Origin: Panacagrimonas sp052389915
GTDB lineage: Bacteria > Pseudomonadota > Gammaproteobacteria > Nevskiales > Nevskiaceae
Direction: 5' to 3'
NCBI GenBank assembly: GCA_052389915.1
Contig: JBQTHL010000078.1
Location: 1 to 64,000 of the forward strand
DNA: 64,000 nt
How positions within the stretch are numbered: the stretch's first letter is position 1; every line of letters begins with the position of its first letter. The notes under the pieces were generated by a model. The model saw nothing but the letters and a program-made list of their open reading frames with translations, was not told where the DNA came from and ran no database searches. Positions 8,847 to 15,504 of this stretch are shown in pieces. A program made the translations under genes and the position numbers.

Positions 8847-9448
8847 GGTCGGTGGCATCCATCGTGGAAGGTGACGGCGAGGTGCAGGCGTTGCCGGTTC
8901 TACTTCGGCGCCTGAATGAATGGAAGCCGGGCGACACTTATGTGCAGCCGCTGATGCCGATTAAGGTTCGGCGCGACCGCTTCTTAATTAGGGAAGACGA
9001 ATTCCGGAAGTACGTGCTGCTTGCGGCCGCGAAGTGTGGCGCAGAGGGTTGGTTGCTGATTCTTCTAGATGCCGACGACGATTGCCCGGCAACGCTCGGG
9101 GCCGATGTACTGGGTCGCGTGCGTGCCGTCACCACGCATCCGCGAGTATCGGTCGTCGTTGCGAACCGGGAGTACGAGGCTTGGTTTATCGCCGCAGCCG
9201 CGTCTCTGGATGGGCAGCGCGGATTTCTGCGCGGCACAGATCACGTTGCCGATCCAGAACGCCCACGCGACGCCAAAGGCTGGGTTTCGCAACACATTCC
9301 TGGCGGACGCTACCGTGAGACGACGGACCAACCGGCCTTTACCGCCCTTTTCGATCTTCAGCAGGCGTTCGACGGTTGCCGTTCATTCCGCAAGCTCTGT
9401 AGCGAATGGGCTCGCCATGTGGGTGTGGGCATGCCCGCCGCTGAGTGA
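8843..9448 (+). CDS. DUF4276 protein, putative TOPRIM nuclease subunit
   Basis: A 201-residue DUF4276 protein. A glutamate in VEGDGE (8-13) and an acidic cluster LLDADDDCP (D76, D78-D80) match the E...DxD metal-binding pattern of TOPRIM folds, and VVVANREYEAWFIAAA is typical of the family. Family knowledge places DUF4276 next to AAA_21 ATPases, giving a two-gene equivalent of OLD-family nucleases; nuclease activity is inferred from these acidic residues. The start overlaps the ATPase gene by ATGA. A ~210-bp gap with hairpins separates it from the downstream res gene. Confidence 0.85.
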   Translation: MRSVASIVEGDGEVQALPVLLRRLNEWKPGDTYVQPLMPIKVRRDRFLIREDEFRKYVLLAAAKCGAEGWLLILLDADDDCPATLGADVLGRVRAVTTHPRVSVVVANREYEAWFIAAAASLDGQRGFLRGTDHVADPERPRDAKGWVSQHIPGGRYRETTDQPAFTALFDLQQAFDGCRSFRKLCSEWARHVGVGMPAAE

Positions 9449-9587
9449 GGATTGACGACCAAGTGCAGAGCAGTGGCATGGACAAGACCCGCACGCACCA
9501 GATAAAGAATTGGCGTGACAGCCGAGGCCGGCCGCCCTGGACGCTTGCAGAATGAATGCAGAGAGCCGGCGGCACCTCAGCCCAAAT

Positions 9588-9641
9588 AAATCAGACGTTT
9601 ACGTCTTTCTGCAGGCTCGAGGGCGAGCCTGTTTGCAGAAA
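9588..9641. other. Two tandem hairpins upstream of res
   Basis: The gap between the DUF4276 gene and res holds AGACG-TTTA-CGTCT (from 9592), followed by CAGGCTCG (9612-9619), loop AGGG, CGAGCCTG (9624-9631). The second stem is extended by TTTCTGC (9606-9612) and GCAGAAA (9635-9641) across a 3-nt bulge. No T-run follows, so a classical terminator is unlikely. It ends 20 bases before the res start codon and could be an operator, an attenuating mRNA structure or an mRNA processing site that sets Res levels apart from Mod. Confidence 0.45.
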
Positions 9642-9661
9642 GGCTTGCCGATAGGTACGCC

Positions 9662-12600
9662 ATGAAGCTGAAGTTCAAGGTCCAGCCGTACCAGACCGCC
9701 GCGGTTGAGGCGGTGCGGGATTGCTTCAAGGGCCAGCCGCCGGCCGCCCCAGTCCGGTATCGAATCGACCCCGGTAGCGCGCCCGCACCTGAGCCGGCGC
9801 CCCGCCAGGCCGGCATGTTTGGCGACGAGCCGCCCCCAGTCGACGCAGGGTTTCGCAATGCCGACGTGATGCTCAGCGGCGCGCAGCTGCTGGAGAACAT
9901 CCAGACGGTTCAGCGCCGCCAGAATCTGCCGCAGTCCGCCGCGATGGTTGGCGACAAGAAGACCGGCTGCGCCATCAATCTCGACATCGAGATGGAGACT
10001 GGCACGGGCAAGACGTACTGCTACCTGAAGTCGATGCTCGAGCTGAACCGCAGCTACGGCTGGAGCAAGTTCATCGTGGTGGTGCCGAGCATTGCGATCC
10101 GCGAGGGCGTGTTCAAGTCCCTGGAGATCACGGCCGACCACTTCCTGCAGGAGTACGGCAAGAAGGCGCGGGCCTTCATCTACAACTCGAAGCAGCTGCA
10201 TGAGCTGGAGAGCTTTTCGTCCGACGCCGGCATCAACGTGATGGTGATCAACGTCCAGGCCTTCGCCGCGCGCGGGGCGGATCAGCGGCGCATCTACGAG
10301 GAGCTGGACGACTTCCAGTCGCGCCGCCCCATCGATGTGATCAAGGCGAACCGGCCGATCCTGATCCTGGACGAGCCGCAGAAGATGGAAGGCGTGAAGA
10401 CGCTGGAATCCTTCAGCGAGTTCAACCCGCTGATGATCATGCGCTACTCGGCCACGCATAAGACCGAGTACAACAAGATCCATCGGCTGGACGCGCTGGA
10501 TGCTTACAACCAGAAGCTGGTCAAGAAGATCAACGTGCGCGGCATCACGGTGAAGGGCCTGACGGGTACCAACGCCTACCTGTACCTGGAAGGCATCGAG
10601 ACCTCGCCGAGCAAGCCGCCGATCGCGCGCACCGAGCTGGAGATCAAGCAAGGCAACGGCATCAAGCGCGTGATGCGCAAGCTGGGCCGCAACGACAACC
10701 TGTTCGATCTGTCCGGTGGGCTCGATCAGTACAAGGGCTTCGTCGTATCCGACATCGACGCACGCACCAACACGCTCAGCTTCTCAAATGGCAAGGAAGT
10801 GAGCGCTGGAGAAGCCACGGGCAATGTGGACGAGGCGGCGATGCGGCGAATTCAGATCCGCGAGGCCATCCGCGCACATCTGGAGAAAGAGCAGACGCTG
10901 TTCCCCCAGGGCGTGAAGGTGCTCACGCTGTTCTTCATCGACGAGGTCGCGAAGTACCGACAGTACGACGCCACCGGCGAAGTGCCGGGCGACTACGCAC
11001 GGATCTTCGAGGAGGAGTACGCGAGCCAACTAAACGAACTGAAGACGCTGCTGGAGCCGGAGTACAACGCGTATCTGAATGGGATCTCGGTCCAGAAAAC
11101 CCATGCCGGCTACTTCTCGATCGACAAGAAGACGAAACGGCTGGTGGACCCGGTGACGGGCAAGAAATCGACCGAGACCGACGACGTCGATGCCTATGAC
11201 CTGATCCTGAAGGACAAGGAACGCCTGCTCTCGTTGGCGGAGCCGGTGCGCTTCATCTTCTCTCACTCGGCACTTCGCGAAGGCTGGGACAACCCCAACG
11301 TCTTCGTGATCTGCGCGCTCAAGCACAGCGACAACACGATCTCGCGGCGCCAGGAAGTGGGGCGCGGATTACGATTGTCAGTCAATCAGCAGGGCGACCG
11401 GATGGACAACCCGGTCACGGTTCATCAGATCAACGAACTGACCGTGGTGGCGAGCGAAAGCTATAAGGCCTTTGTCGACGCACTGCAGAAGGATATTCGG
11501 GAATCGCTGTCGGCTCGGCCGCGTGTGGCGGACAAGGCGTACTTCACCGGCAAGGTCCTTCAAGCACCTCATGGCGATATCACAGTCTCGGAAGACGCCG
11601 CTACAGATATCGAGTTCTACCTCATTCAAAACGGCTACGTGGACAAGCATCGGGCTATCACCGAGAAGTACCACGCAGCGAAAAAGGAAGGCCAACTAGC
11701 TGCGCTGCCCGCCGAGTTACAACCTCATGCCGAGCAGGTCCTGGCGCTGATCGACAGCGTCTTCAGCGACACCCAGATGCCGATCATTGGCGATGACCGT
11801 AAGGCAAAGACCAACGCGCTCAACAAGAACTTCGAGAAACAGGAGTTTCAGGCGCTCTGGAGCAGAATCAATCGGAAGGCGGCGTACACCGTCCACTTCG
11901 ACAGCGACGAACTGATCAAGAAGTGCGTGGCCACCCTGGACAAGGAACTGAAGGTCACGCCGATGAAGTACGTGATCGAGCGCGGCACGCAGCTCGACAA
12001 AACGAAGTACGAGGACCTGCAGGGCAGCTCCGCCTTCCAGCTCCGCGAGACGACGCGCGAGGAGTACCAGCACTCCGTGCATTCTGCCGTCAAGTACGAC
12101 CTGATCGGCAAACTCGCGGAGGCCACCCAGCTCACCCGCCGAACCATCGCCAGCATCCTGACCGGCATAAACAAGGTGATCTTTGGGCAGTTCCGCACCA
12201 ACCCCGAGGACTTCATCGCCAAGGCGGAGACGCTGATCAACGAGCAGAAGGCGACCGCAATCGTCGAGCACATTGCCTACGATCCGGTCGACGAGCGCTA
12301 CAACTCGGACATCTTCACGGTTGAGAAGCCACGCGACGACTTCAGCAAGGCGTTCGAGGCCAAGCGTCACGTCTACGACTACGTGTTCACCGATTCAAAG
12401 AACGAGCGCGGCTTCGTGGAAGAGCTGGACGCGAGTTCGGAGGTGGTGGTCTACGCGAAGATGCCCAAGAGCTTCTTCATCCCAACCCCGGTGGGTAACT
12501 ACAACCCCGACTGGGCCATCGCCTTCCAAGCCGGCAAGGTGAAGCACGTCTACTTCGTGGCGGAGACGAAGGGCTCAATGTCATCGCTAGACCTCCGCGC

Positions 12601-12715
12601 CATCGAGAAGTCGAAGATCGACTGCGCCCGCAAGTTCTTCGCGAAGATCACGTCAGACCAAGTCCGGTACGACGTCGTCGACAGCTACGCCAAACTCATG
12701 GACTTGGTAACCTGA
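9662..12715 (+). CDS. res: Type III restriction endonuclease Res subunit
   Basis: A 1017-residue helicase-nuclease. Walker A ETGTGKT (112-118), a DEAD-like motif II reading LDEPQKM, SATHKTEYN, and a C-terminal helicase lobe with REGWDNPNVF and RRQEVGRGLRL. The C-terminus carries a PD-(D/E)xK-type nuclease: NPDWA (D950) and AETKGS (E968, K970). Type III Res subunits translocate or diffuse along DNA with Mod and cut between inversely oriented unmethylated sites. Length is within the family range. It follows the mod-containing operon after a 213-bp hairpin-containing gap, so it may have its own promoter. All catalytic motifs appear intact. Confidence 0.94.
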   Translation: MKLKFKVQPYQTAAVEAVRDCFKGQPPAAPVRYRIDPGSAPAPEPAPRQAGMFGDEPPPVDAGFRNADVMLSGAQLLENIQTVQRRQNLPQSAAMVGDKKTGCAINLDIEMETGTGKTYCYLKSMLELNRSYGWSKFIVVVPSIAIREGVFKSLEITADHFLQEYGKKARAFIYNSKQLHELESFSSDAGINVMVINVQAFAARGADQRRIYEELDDFQSRRPIDVIKANRPILILDEPQKMEGVKTLESFSEFNPLMIMRYSATHKTEYNKIHRLDALDAYNQKLVKKINVRGITVKGLTGTNAYLYLEGIETSPSKPPIARTELEIKQGNGIKRVMRKLGRNDNLFDLSGGLDQYKGFVVSDIDARTNTLSFSNGKEVSAGEATGNVDEAAMRRIQIREAIRAHLEKEQTLFPQGVKVLTLFFIDEVAKYRQYDATGEVPGDYARIFEEEYASQLNELKTLLEPEYNAYLNGISVQKTHAGYFSIDKKTKRLVDPVTGKKSTETDDVDAYDLILKDKERLLSLAEPVRFIFSHSALREGWDNPNVFVICALKHSDNTISRRQEVGRGLRLSVNQQGDRMDNPVTVHQINELTVVASESYKAFVDALQKDIRESLSARPRVADKAYFTGKVLQAPHGDITVSEDAATDIEFYLIQNGYVDKHRAITEKYHAAKKEGQLAALPAELQPHAEQVLALIDSVFSDTQMPIIGDDRKAKTNALNKNFEKQEFQALWSRINRKAAYTVHFDSDELIKKCVATLDKELKVTPMKYVIERGTQLDKTKYEDLQGSSAFQLRETTREEYQHSVHSAVKYDLIGKLAEATQLTRRTIASILTGINKVIFGQFRTNPEDFIAKAETLINEQKATAIVEHIAYDPVDERYNSDIFTVEKPRDDFSKAFEAKRHVYDYVFTDSKNERGFVEELDASSEVVVYAKMPKSFFIPTPVGNYNPDWAIAFQAGKVKHVYFVAETKGSMSSLDLRAIEKSKIDCARKFFAKITSDQVRYDVVDSYAKLMDLVT

Positions 12716-12819
12716 CTTGCGCTGCGGGCATAAGGGAAGATGCACACGTTTCTAGCCGCTCGCGCGATTTAGACGCCTAGAAAAAAGAACGGCGCCATCG
12801 CCCACACCGTCAGGCGGGA

Positions 12820-14133
12820 TCAATATGCGTCCTCTTTCTTCTTGACCTCTGCCTTCACCTTCTTCCAGTGCGGCTTCATCTGCCACTTTATTGCCTCGTC
12901 CTGCAGCACCGCGGATGAACGAAAAACGTACGACAAGTAGTTCTGTCTTCCAAGGTACGTATATTTTTTGAAGACTTTCTTCGTTTTTATCTTTGTCTTC
13001 ACCATACTTGCCGAATCTGCGGCCTTCCGCGTTTTATCCGCTAGGCGTACTGCAGCTCGCATCCGAGAGTAGTAGCGCGTGATCCCTGCATTGCGAAGCA
13101 ACGTCGTCCGACCATCGTAGGTAAAGCCTAAGTATTGCAGCGGCTTCCCAATCACCTTGGTTCCGGCCACAAACTGGTGCACACTCGATTTCGCTGACTG
13201 GATTGTCAGCAACGCATTTGCTATCTCGCTAGTCACCACTTTTCCTGCATCGGGACCCGCGCTGACAGGAGCGATAATCAGGATGTCGTCGCAGTATCTG
13301 AAGTATGTTGCCTCAATCGTCTTGCAAGCTGACGAGATGGCTGCGTCGAAATCTAAGAGATAGATATTCGACAAGACAGCGCTGATCGGGAGGCCCTGCG
13401 GAATCCCCGCGCTACTCAAATTTCGCTCAATGAATCCTTCGGCACGAACGACATCTCTGAGGTCGGAGATCGAGCAGATTCGTCGGCGCGCGTTGGCCCG
13501 TGGATTGTGCTTCGAAATCTTGAATCTCTGATAAATCTTATCCCTGTCGACAAACGCGTATTGAGTGACTGACCGAAAAATCTTGAAGTGATCCGAGGGG
13601 AGCTTCAGGACTCCTAGAACTTTGCACCACATCGCTTTCAGCAGCGTGTGATCAAGGCTATCGAAGAACGATTGAATGTCGAATGCGAGCGCGGTGCAAG
13701 CATCACGTGCTCTGATCTCGGCGAAAGCGTCTGCGGCGAAGTGGATGTTGCACTTGCCAAGACCACTCCTGAACGCTGTGACTGAATCGGAGAACGTGCT
13801 CTTCCCCAAGTACTCTTCGTAACGAGCACTTAAAATCCGCGAGTAGTATTCATAAAGCGCCGCATCTGCGTGCCCTGCATAGCAGATAGGCCGGATCTTA
13901 GTAGTGGTCTTAAGATCACCCGATAGATCCCTTTTGACTTTCCGCGAAACCACTGGCGCTTGGAGCAACGGCAGAAACTGCCAATGCTGGACGATCAGCG
14001 CGTCGCCGACGGCCTTCTGCAAAGTTCCCGGCTTCGACGGTTCGTCGAAGTGCAAGTAGCGACGAATCTTTAGCGGGAGATCCGTAAGCGGGGCTGAACT
14101 GGGGGAGACGGGTCGCGGCAGTCCCAAAAACAT
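12820..14133 (-). CDS. Antiviral reverse transcriptase, DRT2-like (unknown-group RT with YCDD)
   Basis: A 437-residue RNA-directed DNA polymerase with no fused domain. Palm motifs: FDIQSFFDSLDH (D152), GIPQGLPISAVLSN (243-256) and FRYCDD (YCDD, 280-283). The single-domain size, YCDD in place of the usual YADD, and the KIRPICYAGHADAALYEYYSRIL segment fit the defence RTs called DRT2, whose known Klebsiella member uses a YCDD site and an upstream non-coding RNA. It lacks the group II intron maturase domain and the retron xxH/VTG features that I would expect. The start is ATG 14133; no other start lies between it and an in-frame upstream stop, though the ribosome site (GGGGGG touching ATG) is odd. 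Base composition is much more A+T-rich than the neighbouring genome. Class assignment is from motif memory, not a search. Confidence 0.9.
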   Translation of the reverse strand: MFLGLPRPVSPSSAPLTDLPLKIRRYLHFDEPSKPGTLQKAVGDALIVQHWQFLPLLQAPVVSRKVKRDLSGDLKTTTKIRPICYAGHADAALYEYYSRILSARYEEYLGKSTFSDSVTAFRSGLGKCNIHFAADAFAEIRARDACTALAFDIQSFFDSLDHTLLKAMWCKVLGVLKLPSDHFKIFRSVTQYAFVDRDKIYQRFKISKHNPRANARRRICSISDLRDVVRAEGFIERNLSSAGIPQGLPISAVLSNIYLLDFDAAISSACKTIEATYFRYCDDILIIAPVSAGPDAGKVVTSEIANALLTIQSAKSSVHQFVAGTKVIGKPLQYLGFTYDGRTTLLRNAGITRYYSRMRAAVRLADKTRKAADSASMVKTKIKTKKVFKKYTYLGRQNYLSYVFRSSAVLQDEAIKWQMKPHWKKVKAEVKKKEDAY

Positions 14134-14382
14134 CCCCCCAGTTTGCTGGCCGCAAGGGCCATGGCCTCACTTGTCATGGTTTGGCGCCGCATCAATAACC
14201 AAGCTATATACTGCTAAGTGGAGCATTTCGATGAACCTTTCGATTCATTTCAACGTCCTGGCTGCTTTAGTGTCGTTGTCATTCGGTTTCCCGTCCTACA
14301 TGGACACCTCAGGGTCAATGTCACACGGAATTCCGTGGGGCATTGACATCTCAACCTCTTCCCACCCCCCTAAAGAAGATGG
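14134..14382 (-). ncRNA. Putative DRT2-type template RNA upstream of the reverse transcriptase
   Basis: The 250 bases directly before the RT gene, read on its strand, look like a structured RNA. In order: GTCAATG-CCC-CACGG-AATT-CCGTG-TGA-CATTGAC (14347-14314, two stacked stems around a 3x3 internal loop), a first ATGACAA (14282-14276), a GAAA-tetraloop hairpin ATGAATC/GGTTCAT (14248-14231), a second ATGACAA (14177-14171), and TGGCC/GGCCA closing a small hairpin just before the RT start. A plausible promoter (TTGACG, 18 bp, TACGAT) precedes it. Known DRT2 systems encode their template RNA in this position, with ACA motifs bounding the copied segment. The ends and the fold are predicted by eye; no covariance search was possible. 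Confidence 0.6.
14171..14282 (+). repeat. Predicted 105-nt concatemer unit bounded by TTGTCAT direct repeats
   Basis: TTGTCAT occurs at 14171-14177 and again at 14276-14282, exactly 105 nt apart (35 codons); on the RNA strand these are ATGACAA, containing ACA. If the RT copies from the second copy to the first and the new cDNA end re-pairs with the start, the cDNA becomes a head-to-tail 105-nt concatemer. Of the six frames only the one starting at 14171 is stop-free through the unit, and since 105 is divisible by 3 it stays open indefinitely. Inside it lie GGAG (14220-14223), 7 nt, then ATG (14231). TTGTCA-17 bp-AATAAC (14171-14199) is a possible promoter. This is what the neo gene of DRT2 requires; it is a prediction. 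Confidence 0.5.
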
Positions 14383-14431
14383 CACGAAATCGTACGGCTT
14401 TCGCGCGGAGGACGTCAATCCGGCGGCTTAG
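14231..14431 (+). CDS. Possible 66-residue ORF antisense to the template RNA (native form of the neo frame)
   Basis: ATG 14231 with GGAG seven bases upstream opens a frame to TAG 14429-14431; the open frame extends upstream to TTG 14171. The product starts MNLSIHFNVLAALVS (amphipathic or hydrophobic) and continues into a polar, low-complexity tail. I recognise no domain. It runs opposite to the RT gene and exactly over the putative template RNA, so the first 15 codons are more likely to be the start of the concatemer-encoded protein than a conventional gene. If it is a conventional gene, the tail after 14282 should be conserved in relatives; if it is a neo frame, it should not be. Confidence 0.3.
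   Translation: MNLSIHFNVLAALVSLSFGFPSYMDTSGSMSHGIPWGIDISTSSHPPKEDGTKSYGFRAEDVNPAA
14389..14418 (-). promoter_or_regulatory. Sigma-70-like promoter for the RT leader RNA
   Basis: On the minus strand TTGACG (14418-14413, five of six matches to the -35 consensus) is followed after 18 bp by TACGAT (14394-14389, four of six to the -10). Transcription would start near 14382 and run through the hairpin-rich leader into the reverse transcriptase gene. No protein-coding frame lies between it and the RT start on that strand. Confidence 0.5.
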
Positions 14432-14705
14432 CTACCAGGCCGCGACTCTTGGCGCACGACGATCAGCCAGAGTCTTTGTAGAAACGTAAACGGACCGGTC
14501 GTCCTGGGTGATGAACGTGTCAGCCGCCTCAGACTCTTGCAGCGTGAAGAACCTCTCCTGCAGAAATGTGGATCGTGCCTAGTGGTCGGGCGTAAAATGT
14601 CCGCGAGTTGTCCTGTGCTGTTTGGAGTGTGCAACGCACTCCGTCGAAAAGCAGTTGATTGGCTGGAAGTCTTTGGCTTCTGACGCGCACGACACGGTGC
14701 ATCGG
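14432..14705. other. Non-coding right end of the defence island
   Basis: No supportable gene here. Open frames that cross it have no recognisable protein and mixed composition. It lies between the last island feature (the RT leader region) and the point near 14.7 kb where homology of the interrupted HTH gene stops. The right attachment site of the integrase at the window start should be in or next to this stretch, but its partner is outside the window, so no direct repeat can be identified. Confidence 0.5.
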
Positions 14706-15000
14706 GTGTGGCCGCCGCAGCCGCCAGCGTGCGCGGCGAGCCGCGGAGGTCGCGCATGGCGAGGGCCACCTCGGCCTCGGCAACGAGACAGCGGGCCCGC
14801 GCCAGTTCTTCGTGCGCACCGAAGCCGCGTGCGGCGCGTCGCAGGAGTTCGCGGGCGCGAGGGTGCTCGCCGAGCTGGGCCATGGCGATGCCGCGGAGAG
14901 CGAGCGCCGGCGGGTCATCGCGCAGCGCGACGCGCTTGAGCGCGCCGAGCGCGTCGCCGACTGCGAGGGCGCGCGCGGCGGCGGCGATCAGGGAGTCCAT
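14706..15000 (-). pseudogene. N-terminal fragment of an HTH-family regulator, cut by the island
   Basis: From ATG 15000 the frame encodes about 95 residues typical of the N-terminal part of a proteobacterial HTH-domain protein family of roughly 350-400 residues (DSLIAAAARALAVGDALGAL, then KRVALRDDPPALALRGIAMAQLG and VAEAEVALAMRD). These are TPR-like helices; the winged HTH lies at the C-terminus of intact relatives. After LAAAAAT (near 14706) similarity stops and the frame runs into low-quality sequence to a stop at 14428. The break coincides with the end of the island, so integration probably removed the DNA-binding part. The family assignment is from memory of the conserved N-terminus. Confidence 0.7.
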
Positions 15001-15145
15001 CGCGGCATGCTACTGCGCGGCCGCTGGCAGGCACCCGCAATGACCGTTCGCACCACTCTTCGGTATCTGAGCAGGTTTGATTCGAGACCCTACCGGGGAT
15101 TCGCCCCTAGTCGTCGCAAGGCGGTCTCCCGATTACCTTTGTGCG

Positions 15146-15499
15146 ATGACCCTCGAACAAGCCCGGCATCTGGCGCGCCTCTGGATAGAGGCTTGGAACG
15201 CGCACGACCTCGATCGCATTCTGTCGCTCTACACCGACGATTTCGAGATGGCCTCGCCTTACATCGTGCAGATCGTCGGCCGCGCCGATGGCACGCTGAA
15301 GGGCGAGACCGCGGTGGGCGATTACTGGCGCAAGGCGCTGCAGAAATATCCGGAGCTTCACTTCGAGCTGCTCGACGTGCTGGTTGGCGCGGGCAGCGTC
15401 GTTCTCTACTACCGCAGCATCGGCGGGCGCATGGCTGCGGAGATTTTTCATCTGGACCCGTCCGGGTTGATTGATCGCGCAGCTGCTCACTACGCCTGA
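15146..15499 (+). CDS. SnoaL-like / NTF2-superfamily protein
   Basis: A 117-residue single-domain protein of the cone-shaped NTF2 fold: MTLEQARHLARLWIEAWNAHDLDRIL, then SLYTDDFEMASP, and a C-terminal strand region (HFELLDVLVGAGSVVLYYRSIGG). Members include isomerases, dehydratases and proteins of unknown role; the substrate cannot be read from sequence. I chose ATG 15146 because it begins the family's first helix; no strong ribosome site is visible. It is the first intact chromosomal gene to the right of the island and converges on the lipoprotein hydrolase gene with only 5 bp between them. Confidence 0.8.
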   Translation: MTLEQARHLARLWIEAWNAHDLDRILSLYTDDFEMASPYIVQIVGRADGTLKGETAVGDYWRKALQKYPELHFELLDVLVGAGSVVLYYRSIGGRMAAEIFHLDPSGLIDRAAAHYA

Positions 15500-15504
15500 C
15501 TTCT

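Noticed and set aside
12749..12783. Inverted repeat TTTCTAG/CTAGAAA between res and the RT gene as a terminator
   Set aside because: Only 7 bp with a 21-base loop, and the A-run is on the wrong side for a good T-tail in either direction.
12820..14133. Group II intron or retron interpretation of the RT
   Set aside because: No maturase or endonuclease domain and no intron-like flanks; the YCDD site and single-domain size fit defence RTs better.
14171..14431. Ordinary 86-residue gene divergent from the RT
   Set aside because: It begins at TTG without a ribosome site and exactly overlaps the structured RT leader; the concatemer explanation or the shorter ATG 14231 form fits better, though this is not proven.
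14428..14705. C-terminal half of the 190-codon frame that contains the HTH fragment
   Set aside because: Protein similarity stops at about 14706; the rest is a chance continuation in island DNA.
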